Assembly: GCF_001677955.1 (NCBI RefSeq)
Contig: NZ_LELA01000073.1
Location: 83,052-147,051 of the forward strand
DNA from: Chryseobacterium sp. BGARF1
GTDB lineage: Bacteria > Bacteroidota > Bacteroidia > Flavobacteriales > Weeksellaceae
Length of the DNA: 64,000 bases
Reading direction: 5' to 3'
The notes below the pieces were generated by a model. The model saw only the letters and a list, made by a program, of their open reading frames with translations. It made no database searches and was not told the DNA's origin. This document shows, piece by piece, positions 51,906 through 61,305 of this stretch. Positions within the stretch are counted from its first letter, which is position 1, and every line of letters starts with the position of its first letter. The translations under genes and the position numbers were made by a program.

Positions 51906-52964
51906 ATGAAGAAACTTACTTTAATCTTTACTGCAGCAATATTGTCTTTAAGTCAATTTTCGGCTCAAACTAAGCAAAAATCATCTGATAAAAATTCAAA
52001 GAAAATGAATACGACAGAACATTATACATTCAAACTTAGCAATAACGTAATCAGAACCGCTGTAACTTTCAAAAACCGATACGGAATTACTTTGAGTGGA
52101 GATTTGTATCTTCCAAAAAATGTGGGAAATGAAAAATTAGCAGCATTGGCAATCAGTGGTCCTTTTGGTGCGGTAAAAGAGCAATCATCAGGTTTATACG
52201 CGAATCAAATGGCAGAAAGAGGTTTTGCAGTCATCGCTTTTGACCCATCTTATACAGGAGAAAGTAGTGGTGAGCCAAGAAATATTGCCTCCCCAGATTT
52301 GAGTACCGAAGACTTTAGTGCAGCTGTAGATTTTTTAGGTCTTCAAAAAAATGTGGATAGAAACAAGATTGGTATTATTGGAATTTGTGGATTCGGAAGC
52401 TTTGCTCTGAATGTAACTGCTGTTGACAAAAGAGTGAAGGCGGTTGCAACAACGAGTGCATATGATATCTCAAGAGTAACTGCGAAAGGTTATTATGATA
52501 AAATGACAGGAGATGAGCGTACAAAAGCTTTAGAGCAAATGAGCCAACAACGTTGGAAAGATGCCGAAAATGGTTTTCCTGCTTACCCAACAACTCATTT
52601 ACCAGATAAAATAAAAGGGGATGAACCACAATTTGTAAAAGACTATTTTGATTATTATAAAACACCAAGAGGTTATCACGAACGTTCATTAAATTCAAAT
52701 AAAGGTTGGACGACAACCAATTCTTTATCTTTTGCTAATTCGGTGATGTTAAGTTATATTAAAGAAATTTCGCCTCGACCAATACTGTTAATTGCTGGAG
52801 AAAATGCGCATTCTAAATATATGAGTAAAGATATTTACAAATCTGCAGCTGAGCCAAAAGAGCTAATGATTATTCCCAATGCGGTGCACGTTGATTTGTA
52901 TGACAAAGTAGATGTTATTCCGTTTGATAAACTGGAAAATTTCTTTAAAACAAATCTGAAATAA
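51906..52964 (+). CDS. Exported alpha/beta hydrolase with a cysteine at the nucleophile position
   Basis: A 352-residue protein with a signal peptide (MKKLTLIFTAAILSLSQFSA). It has the fold of the dienelactone hydrolase-like group: TLSGDLYLPKN, ALAISGPFGAVKEQSSG (oxyanion region), FAVIAFDPSYTGESSGEPR, and the elbow GIICGFG-type segment IGICGFGSFAL, where Cys161 stands where Ser is usual. A late histidine is in NAVHVDLYD. A cysteine nucleophile is known in dienelactone hydrolase, so the protein may be active. It follows the cupin gene by one base and ends before a strong terminator. Confidence 0.88.
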   Translation: MKKLTLIFTAAILSLSQFSAQTKQKSSDKNSKKMNTTEHYTFKLSNNVIRTAVTFKNRYGITLSGDLYLPKNVGNEKLAALAISGPFGAVKEQSSGLYANQMAERGFAVIAFDPSYTGESSGEPRNIASPDLSTEDFSAAVDFLGLQKNVDRNKIGIIGICGFGSFALNVTAVDKRVKAVATTSAYDISRVTAKGYYDKMTGDERTKALEQMSQQRWKDAENGFPAYPTTHLPDKIKGDEPQFVKDYFDYYKTPRGYHERSLNSNKGWTTTNSLSFANSVMLSYIKEISPRPILLIAGENAHSKYMSKDIYKSAAEPKELMIIPNAVHVDLYDKVDVIPFDKLENFFKTNLK

Positions 52965-52984
52965 TTATTTTCCTGAAATTACTT

Positions 52985-53026
52985 AAAAGGTTTATCTGTG
53001 TATTGATGCGCAGATAAACCTTTTTT
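52985..53026. terminator. Strong bidirectional terminator
   Basis: AAAAGGTTTATCTG and CAGATAAACCTTTT form a perfect 14-base stem around a 12-base loop, flanked by A- and T-runs. It lies between convergent genes ending at 52964 and 53038. Confidence 0.92.
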
Positions 53027-53037
53027 ATTGAGACTCT

Positions 53038-55362
53038 TTACAACCTGTCTGAAGTTTCATTTACTTTATTTTCTTTGTAGCTCGATTTTTCAAGCCTTCC
53101 AAAATTATATTTTACAGCCAATGATACGGTTGGGGTATTCCCATAAAAATTCCCGGTAGAAATAATTTTACCATACGTCATGCTTTGAATATAATTCATC
53201 TGCTTAAAAAGATCATTATATCTGAATGTAAAATCAAAATCAGACAGAGACTTTGTAATCCCGAAATTGACAACACAAACGGCATTATTTTCATATAAAC
53301 CTTCTGTACGTTTGGTGATGTAAGAACCATCCACCAATAACGAAAAGTTTTTAGCGATCTTTAAAGTATTGTTGGTGTAAATATATAGATAAGGGGTAGA
53401 TCTTTTAATGACCGCTAAGCTGTCTTCTGTTTTACCATAATTGACAGACATGCTGTTTTGTGAAGACCAAATCTTCCATTCAAAAGGAACATCTAGACCC
53501 AGACTTGCCCCAGTTTCTTTTTCAAAATTGATTAATGAAAATGTAGAAACGTTTTTTAAATCATTATAAACCAAAGTATAACCCATTGGGTCTTTGCTGG
53601 TGTAAATTGAGGCATTCAAAGACCATTTTTTTAAATTTGCATTAAAGGAAAGCGTATTGGTGTACGTAGGAATTAAATTAGGATTTCCTGCATATTCTAT
53701 GTACGGACTTCCGTATAATCCTCCTGAAGAAAGATTGCCATAACCGGGTCTTGAGATTGTTTTCCTGAAGTTTAAGGTATAAACATAGTCTTTATTTTGC
53801 TGAAAAGAAATTTCCGCATTGGGAAACCAGTCAACGGCATTTCGGGATAGAGTAGTATCTTTTAAGATATTATCAAATCCTTTGGCAGAAGTGGTTTCCA
53901 TACGGATCCCGGCTTTAAGGTTCCATCTGTTCTTTTCTGTACTTATGTTCAAATAAGATCCGGTATTGCTTTCTTTAAAAAGGTAATTAAAAAATTCGGA
54001 TGTCTTTACAACAGCGTAATTGGTAACATTATCAGTAGTAGTTTCTGCTTTTGTAAAGCTCGTCCCCAATTCTAATTTATAATTTTCATTAAGCTTTTTT
54101 TCAAAATCAATTCTTCCGGAATAGACATCTCCTGCATACAATTGTCTTCGGAACTGGCTAAACTCATATCCAGAATCATCAATATTATTAAGAAATTCAT
54201 AATCTACGTTGCGGCTTTCTCTGGTGTATTGAAATCCTGTGAAAATATTAGCATCCCAGTCTGCTAATTTCTTATTATAATTGAAAATTGAGTTAATAGA
54301 AGCTCTTTTGCTGTCTTGATGATTCAAGGTTAAGATATTTGAAGTGATTCCGTTCTCAGAATATTTTGTATTGGTGTTGTTATCACCTTTATCCGGACGA
54401 AAATTACTGTTGAAAGACAAAGTAAGATAATCTCCGTCATCATTTAATTCCTGATACAAACTGGCTCCAAAAATAGTTTGAGGCCGGTCGGTTGTAGAAA
54501 CAATGGTATAATCTGAGGAAATATTTTTGCTTGGAACGGCGTAATTGTAACCATTGCTTTCCCAATGTTGAAGCGCATTGAAGGCCGCATTCATTTTCCA
54601 TTCTGTTTTATTTTTCTTCTGCTGAAAATTGGCATTCAAATAATTATTAAATCGTTTTTGAAATGTTGCTGTTTCAGATATTGAGAATTTAGAACCATCT
54701 CTTTTGCTCTTTTTTAAATTGATCTTAATCACCGCTTTACCTTCAGATTCATATTTTACCGAAGGGTTTCTAATGATCTCAACAGATCTTATATCTTCCA
54801 CTGAAATTCCAGACAAAGTAGAAAAATCTACCCGCTGATTGTCAACATACAATAAAGGATTTCCTTTACCTATAACTGAAATGCCTTCGCCATTGGCATC
54901 CAACGTAACAAAAGGTAATTTGGCTAATAATTCTGAAGAACTTGCTACTTTATTTAAAGGCGAATCTGTGATATCTAATGTGATATTTCCGTTTTCTACG
55001 GTGAATTTTTTCTTCTCACGGACGATCGTAACCGCTTCAATCTCTTTTATTTTTGGCTGATAAATGATATTGAAATTTTCATCGCGATTCAGTAAGAATG
55101 GTTTTTCTTTTTGCATCGTTTCACCAGAAGAGACCTGAAGATAATAGGTATTTGATTTCAAGTCATTAAACTCAAACTTAGCTTCTCGTGTAACAGTGGT
55201 TTTAATAAGTTGATTTTCGTTGTCATACAAATAGATCTCTATCGGTGTATTCAAATTAGTGCTATTGCTATTTGAAATAGTTCCGTTAATATTAAATTTT
55301 TGCTGCGCAGAAAAAAATACAAAATTGAAAATAAATAATAAAAAGATTTGATATTTAGTCAT
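53038..55362 (-). CDS. TonB-dependent receptor-like outer membrane barrel protein
   Basis: A 774-residue outer membrane protein. The signal peptide (MTKYQIFLLFIFNFVFFSA) starts at the ATG at 55362; the frame is open to 55404, but the extension is unlikely. An N-terminal beta domain (FNINGTISNSNSTN, EIYLYDNENQLIKTTVTRE) precedes a plug-like region (SSSELLAKLPFVTLDANGEG, NPLLYVDNQRVD, SVEIIRNPSVKYESEGKAV) and the barrel. It is related to the receptor-like protein at 42866 (shared PSVKYESEGKAV / PSSRYEASGSV). The C-terminus is a short charged tail (NKVNETSDRL) rather than an aromatic strand. Substrate unknown. Confidence 0.85.
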   Translation of the reverse strand: MTKYQIFLLFIFNFVFFSAQQKFNINGTISNSNSTNLNTPIEIYLYDNENQLIKTTVTREAKFEFNDLKSNTYYLQVSSGETMQKEKPFLLNRDENFNIIYQPKIKEIEAVTIVREKKKFTVENGNITLDITDSPLNKVASSSELLAKLPFVTLDANGEGISVIGKGNPLLYVDNQRVDFSTLSGISVEDIRSVEIIRNPSVKYESEGKAVIKINLKKSKRDGSKFSISETATFQKRFNNYLNANFQQKKNKTEWKMNAAFNALQHWESNGYNYAVPSKNISSDYTIVSTTDRPQTIFGASLYQELNDDGDYLTLSFNSNFRPDKGDNNTNTKYSENGITSNILTLNHQDSKRASINSIFNYNKKLADWDANIFTGFQYTRESRNVDYEFLNNIDDSGYEFSQFRRQLYAGDVYSGRIDFEKKLNENYKLELGTSFTKAETTTDNVTNYAVVKTSEFFNYLFKESNTGSYLNISTEKNRWNLKAGIRMETTSAKGFDNILKDTTLSRNAVDWFPNAEISFQQNKDYVYTLNFRKTISRPGYGNLSSGGLYGSPYIEYAGNPNLIPTYTNTLSFNANLKKWSLNASIYTSKDPMGYTLVYNDLKNVSTFSLINFEKETGASLGLDVPFEWKIWSSQNSMSVNYGKTEDSLAVIKRSTPYLYIYTNNTLKIAKNFSLLVDGSYITKRTEGLYENNAVCVVNFGITKSLSDFDFTFRYNDLFKQMNYIQSMTYGKIISTGNFYGNTPTVSLAVKYNFGRLEKSSYKENKVNETSDRL

Positions 55363-55552
55363 TAGTGTGTGGCTTATATTCTCATTAACAACCATAATCA
55401 TCAAAATATTACATCAACGAATATAAATGACGAATCTTTTCTAGAAATATAAAGCATTTTATAAACTATAAAAGGTTTTCAATGGCTCGATTTTAGATAA
55501 TAATCAAATATTATTGTAGAATTCGCACGTATAATCACAAAATAATTTAACC

Positions 55553-58444
55553 ATGCATAGGTTTAAAAATATAATTCTAAAAATTCTGAAATGGATAGGG
55601 ATTTCAATCGCCTCCATTCTTTTTTTGATGTTCACCATTCCGATTTTATTTCCGGGAAAAGTTTCTGAGCAGGTAAAATTATTTGCCAATAAGCATCTTG
55701 CAGGTGAACTTGATTATAAAAAAACACATCTTACTTTTTTCAGACATTTTCCTTCATTGACGGTTTCTGTTGATGATTTTTTATTGAAAGGTTCAAAGCC
55801 TTTTCAGAATGATACTTTGCTTGCTGCAAAAGAAGTGGCAGTCGGAATTAATCTTAAAAATCTAATCTTTGACGGAGAAGTGAAAATCGATGAGATTTAT
55901 GTTACAGACGCTTATGCCAACGTTTTCGTTAACACAAAAGGTGAGGCAAACTATAATGTATATGTTTCAAAACCGTCAGAAAAATCAAAAGATACAACAA
56001 GTACAGGAGCTTCCATAAAGCTAGATCTGATTAAATTAAGAAACTGGAATATTAAATATAACGATCACGCAGCAAGAGTTTTGGTTGATGCAAAAGGATT
56101 GAATTATACAGGAAAAGGAGGATTAAGTGAAGATATTTTCGACCTTACTACAGACCTTGATATTAACAAATTAGATTTCAGTTTAAACAGAATTTATTAC
56201 GCCAAACAAAAAACTTTACATGCAGATCTAATTACCAGGATTAATACCAATGCGTTGACTTTTGTGTTGAGAAAAAATGAGTTGAGAATTAATGAACTTC
56301 CTTTAAAATTTACAGGTTTTGTAAGTATTCTAAAAGATGGTTACAATCTCGATATCAATGCCGCATCTGAGAAAACCACAATCCGTGATATGATTTCTGT
56401 ACTTCCGCCTCAATATTTAGACTGGGCAAAAGACACCAAAATTGAAGGAAAAAGTGATTTGTTTTTTAGTCTGAAAGGCAGATTTAGTGAGCCGCAAGAT
56501 CAAAAACCAAGATTGAAAGCACGATTGATGGTACAAGATGGATTCGTTTCTAATGGAAAAGCCCCGGTTCCTATGAATAATTTTAATATGGATCTTAATG
56601 TAGATCTGCCAGATTTAAATACGGAACAATTAGGACTTGATTTGAAAAACTTAAGCTTCGATCTTGGACCAAACAATAATTTTAAAGCGGTTGTAAAAAC
56701 AAAAGGTTTAGATCAAATGCTAATCAATGCGGATGTAAAAGGCGCAGTTAATTTGCAGACTTTGAGCCAGGCTTTAGGTTTAAAAGATATCGATGCAAGA
56801 GGTTTAATGGACACCAATATCAAAGCTAATGGGATTTTCAGTTTAGATAAAAAATTATTCCCAAAAACCAACGGTTATCTTAATCTTAAAAATGGTTGGC
56901 TGAAAACAAAATATTATCCAAATCCGATCCAGAATATCAATATTGTTGCAAATATTATCAATACAGATGGAACTTTCAAAAGTTTAGGGGTAAAATTAGA
57001 TCCTTTTAAATTTGATTTTGAAGGAAATCCTGTTTTTGTAAAAGCAGATCTGCAGAATTTTGAAGATGTTCTGTATAAAGTTCGTGCAAAAGGTACTTTG
57101 AATGTAGGGCGAATTTATAAAGTTTTTGCCCAAAAAGGTTTAGATGTAAGCGGTTTAATTATGGCAGATTTGTCTCTGAATGGCCGACAAAGTTATGCAA
57201 CAACAGGCCAGTACAGCAGATTAGACAATCGCGGAAATTTAATTTTAAAAAATATAAAAGCTACGACAGAATATCTTCCGAAATCGTTTTACATTAAAGA
57301 AGGAAACTTTGAATTTGAGAATGAAAAAATGTGGTTTAGAAAGTTTTTTGCGAATTATGGAAAGTCAGATTTTGCTTTGAACGGTTATCTTTTAAACACC
57401 ATCAATTATTTTATTGAAAGAAAAGGCACGCTTCATGGGAAGTTTAAACTAAAATCACGATACATTCTCATTGATGAATTTATGGCTTTGAAAGACGGTG
57501 ATAATTCAAAAAAATCAATAGAAGTTGATTATGCAAAAGTTGAAAACCCAAAAAGCAGCGGCGTTGTGATCATTCCAAAAAACTTAGATGTTTCGTTGGA
57601 AGCAGATGCGAAAAATGTTGAGTTTAAAGGGTTGAATCTTAATAATCTTTTCGGTTTGGCTTCGGTCAATAAAGGCGAAGTTTTTCTTAAAAACACTTCA
57701 TTTGATGTTGTGGGAAGCAGAATGAAAATTGATGCCCGTTATCAAGATGAATCTCCATTGACGGCGAATTATGATATTGCTTTGAATGTTTTGGATTTTG
57801 ATGTTCAAAGAGCTTATAATGAAATTGATATGGTTCGTGAAATGGCGACAGCAGCCAAAAATGTAAAAGGAATTGTTTCTTTAGATTATAAATTAAAAGG
57901 TGATTTTGATAAAAATATGACCCCAATTTATCCGTCTTTAGAAGGTGGAGGAGTGGTCAACCTTCGTGATGTCGAAGTGAAAAATCTTAAAATGCTTTCT
58001 GAAGTTGGTGATAATATTGGTGCAAAAGCTTTCAATAATCCTGATATGAAAGGGGTAAATATTGAGACTCACATTAAAAATAATCTTATTCACGTTGATA
58101 AATTTACTTTTAAAGTTTCTATTTTAAGACCTACAATCAGCGGAACAACGAGCTTCAACGGCTTGCTTGATTTGAGAGTTCGCGTCGGAATTCTTCCGGG
58201 AGGACTGATTGGTTTCCCGATTGTTGTCACGGGAACTCACGAAAAACCTCAGGTGAAAATATTCAGTAAAAAAGGACAGGGAATAGTTGATGCTTTGTAC
58301 AATGAAAAATCAAATAAAGTAATTCGTGAAGAAAGACGTGCCGAGAAAAAAACAAAAAGGCAGCAGCGAAAAGAAAAAGAAGCTCAAGAGCAGAAAGCTA
58401 AAAATGCTGAAAACCAAATAAGTAAAGATTTAAAGGAAAAATAA
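55553..58444 (+). CDS. AsmA-family protein
   Basis: A 963-residue protein anchored by one N-terminal helix (ILKWIGISIASILFLMFTIPIL) with a large periplasmic beta-rich body, typical of AsmA/TamB-like bridge proteins that shuttle phospholipids or assist outer membrane assembly. The motif SVSVDDFLLKGSKPF-like start (TVSVDDFLLKGSKPF) and LLAAKEVAVGINLKNLI are characteristic, and the AsmA_2 C-terminal region is seen near 800-905 (IETHIKNNLIHVDKFTFKVS, IGFPIVVTGTHEKPQVKIF). It ends in a charged coiled tail (RAEKKTKRQQRKEKEAQEQ). It is monocistronic, divergent from the barrel gene at 53038. Confidence 0.88.
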   Translation: MHRFKNIILKILKWIGISIASILFLMFTIPILFPGKVSEQVKLFANKHLAGELDYKKTHLTFFRHFPSLTVSVDDFLLKGSKPFQNDTLLAAKEVAVGINLKNLIFDGEVKIDEIYVTDAYANVFVNTKGEANYNVYVSKPSEKSKDTTSTGASIKLDLIKLRNWNIKYNDHAARVLVDAKGLNYTGKGGLSEDIFDLTTDLDINKLDFSLNRIYYAKQKTLHADLITRINTNALTFVLRKNELRINELPLKFTGFVSILKDGYNLDINAASEKTTIRDMISVLPPQYLDWAKDTKIEGKSDLFFSLKGRFSEPQDQKPRLKARLMVQDGFVSNGKAPVPMNNFNMDLNVDLPDLNTEQLGLDLKNLSFDLGPNNNFKAVVKTKGLDQMLINADVKGAVNLQTLSQALGLKDIDARGLMDTNIKANGIFSLDKKLFPKTNGYLNLKNGWLKTKYYPNPIQNINIVANIINTDGTFKSLGVKLDPFKFDFEGNPVFVKADLQNFEDVLYKVRAKGTLNVGRIYKVFAQKGLDVSGLIMADLSLNGRQSYATTGQYSRLDNRGNLILKNIKATTEYLPKSFYIKEGNFEFENEKMWFRKFFANYGKSDFALNGYLLNTINYFIERKGTLHGKFKLKSRYILIDEFMALKDGDNSKKSIEVDYAKVENPKSSGVVIIPKNLDVSLEADAKNVEFKGLNLNNLFGLASVNKGEVFLKNTSFDVVGSRMKIDARYQDESPLTANYDIALNVLDFDVQRAYNEIDMVREMATAAKNVKGIVSLDYKLKGDFDKNMTPIYPSLEGGGVVNLRDVEVKNLKMLSEVGDNIGAKAFNNPDMKGVNIETHIKNNLIHVDKFTFKVSILRPTISGTTSFNGLLDLRVRVGILPGGLIGFPIVVTGTHEKPQVKIFSKKGQGIVDALYNEKSNKVIREERRAEKKTKRQQRKEKEAQEQKAKNAENQISKDLKEK

Positions 58445-58465
58445 CAATGATTCTTTATTTCAACA

Positions 58466-58504
58466 AAAAGAGGAGTTTCTAAAATGGAAACTCCTCTTTT
58501 AATT
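58466..58504 (+). terminator. Intrinsic terminator after the AsmA-family gene
   Basis: AAAAGAGGAGTTTC and GAAACTCCTCTTTT form a perfect 14-base stem with a 7-base loop, followed by a short T/A tract. Confidence 0.9.
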
Positions 58505-58517
58505 TTTAAAAATATAA

Positions 58518-58575
58518 TTCTCGCAGATTATTGAGATTTAGCAGATCTTAATTATCAAGATCTGTGAGATTAGTT
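58518..58575. repeat. Intergenic CGCAGATT-type repeat with nested hairpin
   Basis: Stretch with the repeated unit CAGAT-TnnnGAGATTTAGCAGATCTT; CAGATCTT (58542-58549) pairs with AAGATCTG (58557-58564). Repeats of this CGCAGATTn(GC)AGATT kind are widespread between genes in flavobacteria from memory. It lies directly downstream of the AsmA terminator and next to the end of the convergent YdeI-family gene. Confidence 0.5.
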
Positions 58576-58585
58576 TAAAGTTGAA

Positions 58586-59167
58586 TTAATAATCAATTCC
58601 TTTTCCATCGAGAATATTTTGGTAATATTTTTCAATTCTTGTTTCGCGGGTTTTCGATTGCTTCGCCTGATTAAAATAGAACAGATATCCTTTTTGTCTT
58701 CCAGGACTTAATGTATAAAATGATTCGTTTAAAGCCTTATCTTCATCCAAAGCTCGTTGGAATTCTTCAGGAACAGGATATTCCGAAGCCTTTTTCAGTT
58801 CTACTTTCAGCCCAAATTGTTCTATTTTAACAGCTTCCTGAATATATTTTTTGATAATTGCTCGCTGTTTTTCTACTTCATCAATATTTTTAAATCTGAT
58901 TTGTCTTGCCGATTGTACATTTTCAGTCTGTTGAATTAAAATGTGATCAGGGTCTTTCATCAATGCCCCTTTATGAAAAAGTAAGGCAAAATATTCTTTA
59001 AAACCGTGAATGAGGACCACATTTTTTCCTTCTAATGTGTAGCAAGGGTGCATCCATTTATAATCTTCTTCCAGAGAATCATTTTCAGTAACGATTTCAC
59101 GCAACAAATAGAATTCTTCTTTCCATTTTTTTGCTTTCTCAAAAAATTGTTCAGCTTGTAGATTCAT
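58586..59167 (-). CDS. YdeI/OmpD-associated family protein (DUF1801 plus OmdA)
   Basis: A 193-residue cytoplasmic protein. The N-terminal half is a DUF1801-type fold (EEFYLLREIVTENDSLEEDYKW, WMHPCYTLEGKNVVLIHGFKEYFALLFHKG, of which HGFKEYFALLFHKGALMKDP is the core). The C-terminal half has the OmdA signature (LSPGRQKGYLFYFNQAKQ, SKTRETRIEKYYQNILDGKG). Members are reported in connection with envelope stress and resistance to certain peptides, but the biochemical role is unclear. It is monocistronic. Confidence 0.88.
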   Translation of the reverse strand: MNLQAEQFFEKAKKWKEEFYLLREIVTENDSLEEDYKWMHPCYTLEGKNVVLIHGFKEYFALLFHKGALMKDPDHILIQQTENVQSARQIRFKNIDEVEKQRAIIKKYIQEAVKIEQFGLKVELKKASEYPVPEEFQRALDEDKALNESFYTLSPGRQKGYLFYFNQAKQSKTRETRIEKYYQNILDGKGIDY

Positions 59168-59448
59168 TTTAAATGTTTTTTGTGATTACAGGTCTTAAAT
59201 ACCAAGATAAAATATTTAGAACGAATAATCTATACAATCAATAAGAATGTTATAAAGCTGAATATTTATAAAAAATTTAGAATAATAAAATTCAATTTGG
59301 CTCTTATAATAAGGTTATTTTTTTGAAAATGAATTTTAAGGGGTTCTACATCTGTAATTTTAACGTATGTTTAACTTCTTAAGTAGTTTATTTTAGCTAT
59401 AAATATCAGGAATAGCCGTATTTTTATGCCCTATAAATTAATGTAAGA

Positions 59449-60474
59449 ATGGGGATATTTGATATGTTTACGGCAGAGATTGCCATGGATCTAGGAACGG
59501 CTAATACCCTAATTATATACCAAGATAAAATTGTTATTGATCAACCTTCTATTGTTGCTATAGACCGCTTGACCGGAAAAGCAATTGCTGTAGGACAAGA
59601 AGCCAAACTCATGCAGGGTAAGACCCATGAGGATATAAGAGTTATCAGACCATTGAAAGATGGTGTTATCGCAGATTTTCACGCTTCTGAGCATTTGATC
59701 AAAGAGTTTATTAAACAGATCTCTCAGATCAAGGGCCGGTTTTTTCAGCCTGCACTTAGAATCGTTATATGCATCCCTTCGGGAATCACCGAGGTAGAAA
59801 GAAGAGCAGTTAGAGATTCTGCGCAGAAAGTCAATGCCAAAGAGATTATTATGGTATATGAGCCAATGGCTGCGGCGATTGGAGCGGGTATTGATGTGGA
59901 AAGTCCGGAAGGAAATATGATTGTTGATATTGGTGGTGGAACGACCGAAATAGCTGTAATCGCATTGGGAGGAATTGTCTGCGATAGATCCTTGAAATTA
60001 GCAGGTGATGTTTTTAATAATGATATTTCTTATTTTATCAGAACAAAGCACAATCTAGACATTGGTGAAAGAACTGCTGAGAAAATAAAAATAGAGATTG
60101 GTTCTGCATTGGAAGAATTAGATTTTCCTTTAGATGATATTTCTGTACAGGGAAAAGATCTTTTAACAGGTAAGCCAAAAGAAATCATCGTCAATTATAA
60201 GGAGATTTTTAAAGCCTTAGATAAATCTCTGATACGAATTGAAGACGCTATATTAGAAACGCTTTCGATTACGCCACCAGAACTTGCCACAGATATTTAT
60301 AAAACAGGAATTTTTCTTGCAGGAGGCGGAGCTTTACTTAATGGCTTAGCAGACAGAATTCATAGAAAGACAGGATTGCCAGTTTTTGTAGCTGAAGATC
60401 CATTAAGAGCGGTAGTTCGCGGAACAGGTATTGCGCTTAAAAATATTGATCGATTCAGGTTTCTTATGAGATGA
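59449..60474 (+). CDS. mreB: MreB-like rod shape-determining actin homologue without mreCD
   Basis: A 341-residue actin-fold ATPase that forms membrane-bound filaments. All nucleotide-binding motifs are present: phosphate-1 (AMDLGTANTLIIYQD), phosphate-2 (IVDIGGGTTEIAVIALGG), connect-1/2 (YEPMAAAIGAG), and the adenosine motif (LAGGGALLNGLADRI). The N-terminus (GIFDMFTAE) could form a short membrane-binding helix. Usually mreC, mreD and mrdA follow; here a terminator and over 600 non-coding bases follow instead. It may be a second copy beside a standard mreBCD cluster elsewhere, or a rearranged locus. Confidence 0.9.
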   Translation: MGIFDMFTAEIAMDLGTANTLIIYQDKIVIDQPSIVAIDRLTGKAIAVGQEAKLMQGKTHEDIRVIRPLKDGVIADFHASEHLIKEFIKQISQIKGRFFQPALRIVICIPSGITEVERRAVRDSAQKVNAKEIIMVYEPMAAAIGAGIDVESPEGNMIVDIGGGTTEIAVIALGGIVCDRSLKLAGDVFNNDISYFIRTKHNLDIGERTAEKIKIEIGSALEELDFPLDDISVQGKDLLTGKPKEIIVNYKEIFKALDKSLIRIEDAILETLSITPPELATDIYKTGIFLAGGGALLNGLADRIHRKTGLPVFVAEDPLRAVVRGTGIALKNIDRFRFLMR

Positions 60475-60566
60475 TAGGGTAGGGTAGAAAAAAGTAAATC
60501 AAAACATACGAAATTTGTAGTAATCTTAGTTTAGGATTTTCTAAAAAAGAATTTCGTCGAAAATAT

Positions 60567-60600
60567 AAAAGCTGTAATTTAATTATTACAGCTTTTATTA
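60567..60600 (+). terminator. Intrinsic terminator after mreB
   Basis: Perfect 12-base stem AAAAGCTGTAAT / ATTACAGCTTTT with a 6-base loop and a T-rich end, 93 bases after the mreB stop. Confidence 0.85.
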
Positions 60601-60702
60601 TTTGGGCTTTGTAGAAATGAAAATTTACCTAGAATTTAAATACAAGCCCCTTGTTGTGTTATTATGGATGAAATGTTTTTTATAACACCCTCTTTACTTT
60701 AT

Positions 60703-60829
60703 TTTACCCATGGGCTGAGAATGATATTGATGTTGTGTTTTTCTTTGTTATTGCTGATTTTTACATTTTTTTTGCTCATAGTCGAGCGAGTTAATTTGTA
60801 AAGTCAGTTCATTCTCAGCTTTGGGTAAA
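60703..60829. repeat. Inverted-repeat element (about 21-base ends, 127 bases)
   Basis: The left end TTTACCCA-TGG-GCTGAGAATGA (60703-60724) and the right end TCATTCTCAGC-TT-TGGGTAAA (60809-60829) are complementary over 19 positions around a small asymmetric bulge. The 84-base interior is T-rich with no ORF. The form suits a MITE-like insertion, a hairpin RNA, or an attenuator-like structure. No target-site duplication was evident. Confidence 0.5.
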
Positions 60830-61010
60830 TACCTCAGTTATACAAGCTCTTTTTTTAAAATTTAAAGAGGCTTTATGGTGTAAAAACTATCAGCTTCAGT
60901 GTTTTTGATTAATGGTTTTATAGACTATGTTTTTTGGTGTGTTATTATTGATTAAAGATTATTTGGATATTTTTTTTGTGCATAGCTGATTCTTCAAATT
61001 AAAAAATGTG

Positions 61011-61060
61011 AAAAAGCAACCAAACGTGAGAAACTCGTTTTTAAAATTTGGCTGCTTTTG
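61011..61060 (-). terminator. Intrinsic terminator of the small lipoprotein gene
   Basis: AAAAGCA-A-CCAAA and TTTGG-C-TGCTTTT pair with one internal mismatch around a 22-base loop containing a further small stem. On the minus strand the T-run follows the stem. It lies 27 bases beyond the stop at 61087. Confidence 0.7.
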
Positions 61061-61086
61061 TAATTGAAGTTTTTATGGTTATGGTT

Positions 61087-61305
61087 TTATTTTTTTATTC
61101 TCCATTGTGTTCCGTTTTTTGGGGGAGGGTCTCCTAGGTCATTAATGAATTTGGCTGTAGCAGTGTCATTGTTTTTTTTGCTAGCTAATTGTAATTCTGT
61201 ACTACTTACAATTTCATTTGTTTCAAAATCATCATCTTGAACCCTACAGGATATTGATGATATTAATATGGTTAAAACTAAAAATATTGAGATAAGCGTT
61301 TTCAT
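61087..61305 (-). CDS. 72-residue secreted lipoprotein with conserved-looking C-terminus
   Basis: A small exported protein. The signal sequence MKTLISIFLVLTILISSISC ends in a lipobox with Cys20, leaving about 52 mature residues. These are polar (QDDDFETNEIVSS, ASKKNNDTATAKF) and end in a proline-rich tail (GDPPPKNGTQWRIKK). I recall small Chryseobacterium proteins with a similar DPPPKNGTQW ending, with no known role. It has its own terminator and is divergent from a membrane-anchored TPR-AraC regulator 285 bases away, making it a possible ligand, precursor peptide or target of that regulator (inference). Confidence 0.7.
   Translation of the reverse strand: MKTLISIFLVLTILISSISCRVQDDDFETNEIVSSTELQLASKKNNDTATAKFINDLGDPPPKNGTQWRIKK

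Larger units (their letters stand above)
60475..61086. other. 612-base intergenic region after mreB
   Basis: No gene was found. It contains the mreB terminator (60567-60600), an inverted-repeat element (60703-60829), a further imperfect hairpin near 60845-60872 (AAGCTCTTT with AAAGAGGCTT), and the terminator of the minus-strand lipoprotein (61011-61060). The density of structure is higher than elsewhere in the window. Confidence 0.6.
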
